Below, one piece after another: positions 4,295 through 8,592 of a stretch of DNA of 8,592 nt. The notes beneath the pieces are model-generated. The model worked only from the letters and a program-made list of their open reading frames with translations, ran no database searches and was not told the DNA's origin. The stretch is from positions 1 to 8,592 of the forward strand of contig JAIRPA010000035.1 in assembly GCA_031257235.1 (NCBI GenBank), in the 5' to 3' direction. This DNA comes from Burkholderiales bacterium (GTDB lineage Bacteria > Pseudomonadota > Gammaproteobacteria > Burkholderiales > Casimicrobiaceae). How positions within the stretch are numbered: position 1 is the first letter of the stretch; the number at the start of each line of letters is the position of its first letter. Made by a program: the position numbers and the translations under genes.

Positions 4295-7200
4295 ATGTCG
4301 CCTGACCCTCACCTGCCAAGTCGCCCCAAAAACACCTTGGAACCTCATCCGCGGAGGTCTCATCCGCGCCGACGCCACGAGTTGACGAGCCAAGAGCGTC
4401 AACAGCGCATCAACGCGTGCCCCAAGTGGCAATACCCGGAGGCGTTGCCGGTCTCCGACCGTGCCGATGAAATCGCGGCGACCATTCGAGCGCATCAGGT
4501 GGTGATCGTGTGCGGCGAAACCGGTTCCGGAAAAACGACCCAATTGCCTAAGATTTGTTTGGCGGCAGGGCGGGGGATCGAGGGCTTAATCGGACACACC
4601 CAGCCGCGCCGAATGGCGGCGCGCGCGGTGGCCACGCGGATTGCCAAAGAACTCAATACCTCCTTGGGGGATGCCGTGGGGTTTAAAGTGCGGTTCACCG
4701 ATCAGACCTCCAAAAACGCTTATATCAAATTGATGACGGACGGCATCTTGCTGGCGGAAGCCCAAAAAGATCATTTATTGTCGGATTACGACACGATTAT
4801 TGTCGATGAAGCGCACGAGCGCAGTGTCAATATTGATTTTTTGTTGGGCTTAATCAAGCAAATCTGTCAGGTTCGACCGGAATTAAAAGTCATTGTCACG
4901 TCGGCAACCTTGGATGCCGAAAAGTTTGCACAATTTTTTGAAAGTCAGGGCAAGCCCGCGCCGATTATTGAAGTTTCCGGACGCATGTATCCCGTGTCGG
5001 TGCGTTATCGTCCGTTGTCCGAGGCGCTTGATGACGATGCCGACGATGAGGAAGGAATGGAGGACGCCGTTGCCGATACCGTCGAAGAATTATGGCGCGG
5101 GCAGTCGGGCGACATATTAGTCTTTTTGCCCGGCGAGCGGGAAATACGCGAAACGGCAGAGGCGTTGGAACAAAATCTAAAGGCAAGACCTTACGCGGGG
5201 CAGATGGAAATCTTGCCGCTTTACGCAAGGTTGTCGGTCGCGGAACAAAATAAAATATTTAGCGAAAGCAACGGAAGACGCATTGTATTGGCCACCAACG
5301 TGGCGGAAACCTCATTGACCGTTCCGGGCATACGCTATGTGATCGACACCGGTTTGGCGCGGGTGAAAAGATACAGTCTTAGAAATAAAACAACCCTGCT
5401 GCACATAGAAAAAATTTCGCAGGCGGCGGCCAATCAAAGAATGGGGCGGTGTGGTCGTTTATCGGAAGGTATTTGTGTTCGCTTGTACGATGAAGAAGAT
5501 TTTAACGCGCGCCCTCAATACACGGAGCCGGAATTACTACGTTCTTCATTGGCGGACGTGATTCTAAAAATGGCGGCGTTGAAGTTAGGACGCGCCGAAG
5601 ATTTCTCATTCATTGACGCGCCCGCGCCGCGAGCGATTGCCGACGGTTATCAGCTGTTGACGGAGTTAGGCGCGATGGATGAATCCGGCGCGTTGACCAA
5701 AATCGGACGATCCTTATCGCAATTGCCGCTTGATCCGCGCGTGGGGCGCATTGTCTTGATGTCCTACGAAAAACATTGCCTGCCGGAGGCGTTGGTGATT
5801 GCCGCGGCTCTGTCCGTTCCCGATCCGCGCGATCGTCCTTTTGAAAAACAACAAGCCGCCGATCAGGCGCACGCGCGGTTTAAAGACCCGCAATCGGATT
5901 TTTTATCTTTTCTTTCGATTTGGCGATGGTTTTCTGATGTGATGAACGAAAAACTATCGCATCGTAAAACGGTGGATAAATGTCGTGAATTATTTTTAAA
6001 CTATTTAAGATTGCGGGAATGGCGTGATGTTCATCAACAACTTTTGTCCACTTTAAAAGAAGCCGGTTGGGTTTGGCCGGAGACATTCACCGAAAAAATC
6101 ACGCCGCCTTTTTATCAAGCCCTTCACGAATCCTTATTGAGCGGTCTGATTGCCAACATCGGCGTCAAAAACGATGTGGGCGATGATTATCAAGGCGCGC
6201 GCGGCATGACCTTTTCCGTGCATCCGGGCAGTGGGATTAAAAAAAACGCGCCCTGGGTTATGGCGGCAGAGCTCACGGAAACATCGCGCTTATTCGCGCG
6301 ATGCGTGGCCATCGTTGATCCTTTGTGGATCGAGCGCGTGTGTCAGGATCGCGTTACGCGCGAATACTATGATCCGCATTGGGATGCCAAACGCGGAGAA
6401 GTGACGGGCTTTGAGCGCGTGCGTTGGTATGGATTAACCTTGGTGGGCAGGCGTCCGATCTCATTTGCCCGCGTGAATCCTCAAGTGGCGCGTGAAGTTT
6501 TCATACGGGAAGCCGTGGCCACCGGAGACTTGCCCGCCAAGTATCGGGGGCAGGGGAGTTTTTTTGAACACAATCAAAAGCTGATTGAAAACATTGCCAA
6601 GCTCGAAGACAAAGCCAGAAGGCAAGACGTGTTGATCGACCCACAGTCCATCGAACAACTTTACTTGGAACGTGTGCCGGATCACGTCGTCTCGTTGGTC
6701 ACGTTTGAGCAATGGTATCAAGACGCCATCAAAGGCAATCCGAAAATATTATATTTAACGCGCGAAGAAGTCATGCGCCATGCGGCGGCGTGGGTCACTG
6801 AAGATTTATTTCCCGACCGCATGAAGGTTGAAGGGGTGCCGCTTCCTTTGGCTTATCGTTTTGAGCCGGATCATCCTTTAGACGGCGTGACGCTGACGCT
6901 GCCGTTGCCGGCATTGAACAAATTAGACGCGGCGAGATTATCGTGGCTGGTGCCGGGCAAAGTGCGTGACAAAATTACGTGGTACATCAAAGCCTTGCCC
7001 AAACCTTTGCGTAACCGATTGGTGCCGATTCCCAACATTGTGACGGCTTTTTTGGAGGACGTGACGTTTGGCGAGGGAGACTTAGCGACGGTTTTTGCGG
7101 CGTGGCTTAATCGTATTTATCGAATGGATATTCACGCAAGCGTGTGGAATCAGGAGGCGTTGCCCCCACACTTAAAAATGCACTACCGCATTACCGACGA

Positions 7201-8170
7201 CGAAAATCACGTTTTGCGTGACGGGGATGATTTAGCCCTCCTTCGCGCGGAATTAAACGATCTTGCCAAGATGAGTTTTTCTGATGAAGGGGCGACGGCT
7301 TTCGAGAAAACGGACTTGGTTTCGTGGTCGTTTGGGGACTTGCCCGATCATGTGACCGTGATGCGTCACGGTAAAAAATGGACGGCGTATCCGATGTTGG
7401 TCGATTGCCGGAAAAGTGTCTCGTTGACGGTGAGCGATACCCCGGAGGCGGCGATGACGGAAACGCGAAAAGGCATCATTCGCTTGATACGGTTTTCATT
7501 AAAAGATTTGGTTTCGCGCTATGAGCGAGACCCTAAGGGCTTTCGTGAGGCATCGCTATTATTAAAAACATTGATCCCTACCGACATCCTATTAGCGGAC
7601 GTGATCAACGCGGTGTGTGATCGCGCCTTCATCGGCGCGGATGCTTTGCCGCGCAATGAAAAAAGTTTTAATGAACAAATCAAGCGCGCCCGCACGCGAT
7701 GGACTGCGGTGGCAGAAAGCGCGTTTTTGTTATTAAATGAAATTGCCGTCGCACATCAGCAGTTTTTGACACGACTCAACGCCGCACCTTTAGCGTGGGG
7801 AAGTCTACTCCAAGCATTGCGCGCGCAACGCGACGCGTTGATCTATCCGAATTTTTTTTCATTGACCGATTGGGATCATTTAACGCAATTGCCGCGCTAT
7901 CTCAAAGCGATGGATCGAAGGTTGGCGAAATACCCGGAGCGGGCAGAGCGGGACAAAAAGCACGGCGCGCAAATGGAGATGTTGTGGGCGAGGTATCGTG
8001 AACGCGAGGCGGCTAATCAAAAAACGGGCGTGACCGAACCGATGCTTCAAAATTATCGTTGGATGCTGGAAGAAATGCGCGTGTCGCTCTTTGCGCAAGA
8101 ATTAAAAACGGCGTATCCGATTTCGTTCCCACGCATCGAAAAAGTGTGGCAGGGGATTGTGAAGGGGTAG
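4295..8170 (+). CDS. hrpA: ATP-dependent DEAH-box RNA helicase HrpA
   Basis: Cytoplasmic 3'-5' RNA helicase; in E. coli HrpA is linked to fimbrial mRNA processing and to rescue of stalled or collided ribosomes. The 1291 residues are close to the usual size of about 1300. Motifs in order: Walker A GETGSGKTT (74-82), Ia TQPRRMAAR (102-110), DEAH (171-174), SAT (203-205), ATNVAETSLTVPG (333-345) and QRMGRCGR (381-388). The helicase-associated (HA2) and OB-fold regions follow, then the long HrpA-specific C-terminal domain ending near YRWMLEEMRVSLFAQEL. All motor motifs are intact. The frame is closed by TGA at 4271-4273, and ATG 4295 is the only plausible start before the P-loop, yet no Shine-Dalgarno precedes it. 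Residues 1-29 are Pro/Arg/His rich, unlike the helical N-terminus of E. coli HrpA, which I recall as about 30 residues longer. Probably monocistronic. Confidence 0.96.
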   Translation: MSPDPHLPSRPKNTLEPHPRRSHPRRRHELTSQERQQRINACPKWQYPEALPVSDRADEIAATIRAHQVVIVCGETGSGKTTQLPKICLAAGRGIEGLIGHTQPRRMAARAVATRIAKELNTSLGDAVGFKVRFTDQTSKNAYIKLMTDGILLAEAQKDHLLSDYDTIIVDEAHERSVNIDFLLGLIKQICQVRPELKVIVTSATLDAEKFAQFFESQGKPAPIIEVSGRMYPVSVRYRPLSEALDDDADDEEGMEDAVADTVEELWRGQSGDILVFLPGEREIRETAEALEQNLKARPYAGQMEILPLYARLSVAEQNKIFSESNGRRIVLATNVAETSLTVPGIRYVIDTGLARVKRYSLRNKTTLLHIEKISQAAANQRMGRCGRLSEGICVRLYDEEDFNARPQYTEPELLRSSLADVILKMAALKLGRAEDFSFIDAPAPRAIADGYQLLTELGAMDESGALTKIGRSLSQLPLDPRVGRIVLMSYEKHCLPEALVIAAALSVPDPRDRPFEKQQAADQAHARFKDPQSDFLSFLSIWRWFSDVMNEKLSHRKTVDKCRELFLNYLRLREWRDVHQQLLSTLKEAGWVWPETFTEKITPPFYQALHESLLSGLIANIGVKNDVGDDYQGARGMTFSVHPGSGIKKNAPWVMAAELTETSRLFARCVAIVDPLWIERVCQDRVTREYYDPHWDAKRGEVTGFERVRWYGLTLVGRRPISFARVNPQVAREVFIREAVATGDLPAKYRGQGSFFEHNQKLIENIAKLEDKARRQDVLIDPQSIEQLYLERVPDHVVSLVTFEQWYQDAIKGNPKILYLTREEVMRHAAAWVTEDLFPDRMKVEGVPLPLAYRFEPDHPLDGVTLTLPLPALNKLDAARLSWLVPGKVRDKITWYIKALPKPLRNRLVPIPNIVTAFLEDVTFGEGDLATVFAAWLNRIYRMDIHASVWNQEALPPHLKMHYRITDDENHVLRDGDDLALLRAELNDLAKMSFSDEGATAFEKTDLVSWSFGDLPDHVTVMRHGKKWTAYPMLVDCRKSVSLTVSDTPEAAMTETRKGIIRLIRFSLKDLVSRYERDPKGFREASLLLKTLIPTDILLADVINAVCDRAFIGADALPRNEKSFNEQIKRARTRWTAVAESAFLLLNEIAVAHQQFLTRLNAAPLAWGSLLQALRAQRDALIYPNFFSLTDWDHLTQLPRYLKAMDRRLAKYPERAERDKKHGAQMEMLWARYREREAANQKTGVTEPMLQNYRWMLEEMRVSLFAQELKTAYPISFPRIEKVWQGIVKG

Positions 8171-8173
8171 ACA

Positions 8174-8208
8174 GGAATCAGGAATCAGAGGTCAGGGATC
8201 AGAAATCG
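8174..8208 (+). repeat. Heptad repeat array C
   Basis: Five 7-bp units, GGAATCA, GGAATCA, GAGGTCA, GGGATCA, GAAATCG, begin 3 bp after the hrpA stop. The unit order GGAATCA-GAGGTCA-GGGATCA matches array B. Instead of the TTCGGCAAA tail it runs into TCATTCTGCG, the ATTCTGCG hairpin end of mosaic copy 2. Confidence 0.8.
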
Positions 8209-8210
8209 TC

Positions 8211-8251
8211 ATTCTGCGCGTAGTTTGCTTTAGCAAACGAAGTCGCAGAAT
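8211..8251. repeat. ATTCTGCG hairpin with internal GTTTGCT stem
   Basis: Arms ATTCTGCG (8211-8218) and CGCAGAAT (8244-8251) enclose a second perfect stem, GTTTGCT (8223-8229) with AGCAAAC (8232-8238). It has the same outer arms as 3901-3922 but with an inserted inner hairpin. It is the first strong structure after hrpA but lacks a T-run. Confidence 0.7.
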
Positions 8252-8273
8252 CTACGCGTAGCCGGCGGCTGCG

Positions 8274-8314
8274 GACGCGCAAAGCGCGTCGTCATTGCGG
8301 ACTTGATCCGCAAT
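8274..8314. repeat. Two adjacent hairpins
   Basis: GACGCGC (8274-8280) pairs with GCGCGTC (8284-8290) around AAA. Immediately after, ATTGCGGA (8294-8301) pairs with TCCGCAAT (8307-8314) around CTTGA. The second overlaps the 20-bp module shared with 3841-3860; in copy 1 the matching palindrome is degraded. Confidence 0.65.
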
Positions 8315-8337
8315 CCGGTTTTATCGCCGTTCCTACA

Positions 8338-8369
8338 AAAAAAGTATCCGGCTTCGCCGGTACTTTTTT
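8338..8369. terminator. Bulged A-tract/T-tract hairpin, copy 4; possible terminator for hrpA
   Basis: Outer arms AAAAAAGTA (8338-8346) and TACTTTTTT (8361-8369), inner arms CCGGC (8348-8352) and GCCGG (8356-8360), unpaired T at 8347 and loop TTC. The strong stem with six T after it looks like an intrinsic terminator on the plus strand, although it is about 170 nt past the hrpA stop. The A-run on the other side would allow use from the minus strand too. Flanks CGCCGTTCCTAC and GGAAATTTCAACCGGCAAA match copy 2. Confidence 0.5.
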
Positions 8370-8396
8370 GGAAATTTCAACCGGCAAACCCGAACT

Positions 8397-8424
8397 GCCC
8401 AAAAGTAGGTTTTCACTTTTGGGC
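8397..8424. repeat. GCCCAAAAGT hairpin with 8-nt loop
   Basis: GCCCAAAAGT (8397-8406) pairs with ACTTTTGGGC (8415-8424) around AGGTTTTC. It has the same design as 4049-4078, but the first stem pairs have changed from CGGCAAA to GCCCAAA on both arms together. Confidence 0.7.
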
Positions 8425-8429
8425 ATAGG

Positions 8430-8480
8430 GTGTAGGTTTTTACTTTTTGCCGAATGATCCCTGATTCCTGATTCTGATAC
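8430..8480 (-). repeat. Heptad repeat array D with TTCGGCAAA tail and CCTAC module (inverted)
   Basis: On the minus strand two full heptads, GGAATCA and GGGATCA (8468-8455), are preceded by two 6-bp degenerate units (8480-8469). They are followed by TTCGGCAAA (8454-8446) and then AAGTAAAAACCTACAC. This mirrors array B and its tail, and is inverted relative to array C at the other end of the block. Confidence 0.75.
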
Positions 8481-8521
8481 CATTCAATCTTGTTTCGGTT
8501 AATCTAAATATCAAAAAAATT

Positions 8522-8592
8522 ATGAATGATTTCATCCATACGGCAAGCCCGGATGCGCTTGCCCCGCAACAATCTTTCGCCATCTACGAAAC
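8522..8592 (+). CDS. 5' end of an unidentified gene (runs off the right edge)
   Basis: ATG at 8522 opens a frame that stays open to the window end: 23 complete codons reading MNDFIHTASPDALAPQQSFA, then IYE. The peptide is not repeat-derived and looks like ordinary coding sequence. It is too short for me to assign a family, and it shows no signal peptide or membrane segment. No good Shine-Dalgarno precedes it; the upstream bases are an A-run. The alternative is a chance open frame. Confidence 0.45.
   Translation, partial: MNDFIHTASPDALAPQQSFAIYE

Larger units (their letters stand above)
8211..8454 (-). repeat. Mosaic intergenic repeat, copy 2 (reverse)
   Basis: Read on the minus strand, the modules are: TTCGGCAAAAAGT leading to CCTACAC (8454-8430); the GCCCAAAAGT hairpin (8424-8397); the bulged A-tract hairpin (8369-8338); GCGATAAAACCGGATTGCGG (8327-8308), identical to 3841-3860; and the ATTCTGCG hairpin ending AGAATGACG (8251-8207). 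This is the order seen at 3733-3926. Stretches between modules differ in sequence and length. Confidence 0.7.
8171..8521. other. Gene-free repeat block downstream of hrpA
   Basis: About 350 bp with no convincing gene. It starts and ends with heptad arrays in opposite orientation (8174-8208 and 8455-8480). Between them lie hairpins at 8211-8251, 8274-8290, 8294-8314, 8338-8369 and 8397-8424. The last 41 bp (8481-8521) before the next start are A+T rich and free of repeats; they probably hold the promoter of that gene, but I see no clear -35/-10 pair. Confidence 0.8.

Noticed and set aside
4353..4357. GGAGG inside the 5' end of hrpA as a ribosome site for a later start
   Set aside because: The nearest in-frame alternative start (TTG at 4382) is 24 nt downstream, too far. 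The GGAGG is part of the 15-bp duplication.
4066..4543. Minus- and plus-strand open frames at the start of hrpA (4066-4248, 4073-4273, 4163-4543)
   Set aside because: They are built from palindromic repeats or lie antisense to well-conserved hrpA motor motifs.
8292..8483. Minus-strand open frame of 63 codons after hrpA
   Set aside because: It is entirely the inverted mosaic repeat; the translation repeats motifs derived from hairpin arms (KKVPAKPDTF-like).

Overview
The window looks like a proteobacterial chromosome, most likely gammaproteobacterial or a close relative. The basis is a full-length HrpA-type DEAH helicase with the long C-terminal region seen in gamma- and betaproteobacteria, plus a bacterial carA-carB pair whose proteins read like the enterobacterial ones. 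I cannot name the genus. The core genes have balanced base composition. The two-gene cassette between them is visibly richer in A+T, and the intergenic DNA is packed with palindromes.

Layout: (1) 1-1986, minus strand: carA followed by the 5' third of carB, which runs off the left edge, with a plausible promoter at 2015-2042. (2) 1987-2230: the carA promoter, a short array of 7-bp repeats (2109-2143), and a strong plus-strand promoter (2172-2200). (3) 2231-3690, plus strand: an abiEi/abiEii-type toxin-antitoxin operon with a 4-bp ATGA overlap. (4) 3691-4294: gene-free DNA made of hairpins and repeat modules. (5) 4295-8170, plus strand: hrpA. (6) 8171-8521: a second gene-free repeat block. (7) 8522-8592, plus strand: the first codons of an unrecognised gene.

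CarA and CarB together make carbamoyl phosphate for pyrimidine and arginine synthesis. The AbiE pair is a known type IV toxin-antitoxin / abortive-infection family. HrpA is an RNA helicase linked in E. coli to mRNA processing and ribosome rescue. The three units are functionally unrelated; the toxin-antitoxin cassette looks like an accessory insertion between core genes, flanked by direct copies of a dispersed repeat.

The most unusual content is in the intergenic DNA. Two blocks (about 3705-3922 and 8211-8480) carry the same modules in the same order but opposite orientation. One module is a bulged hairpin present four times whose stem bases differ between copies while pairing is kept. This suggests a family of short, structured, mosaic, possibly mobile repeats. 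I do not recognise it as a named family, and a genome-wide search is needed to tell.
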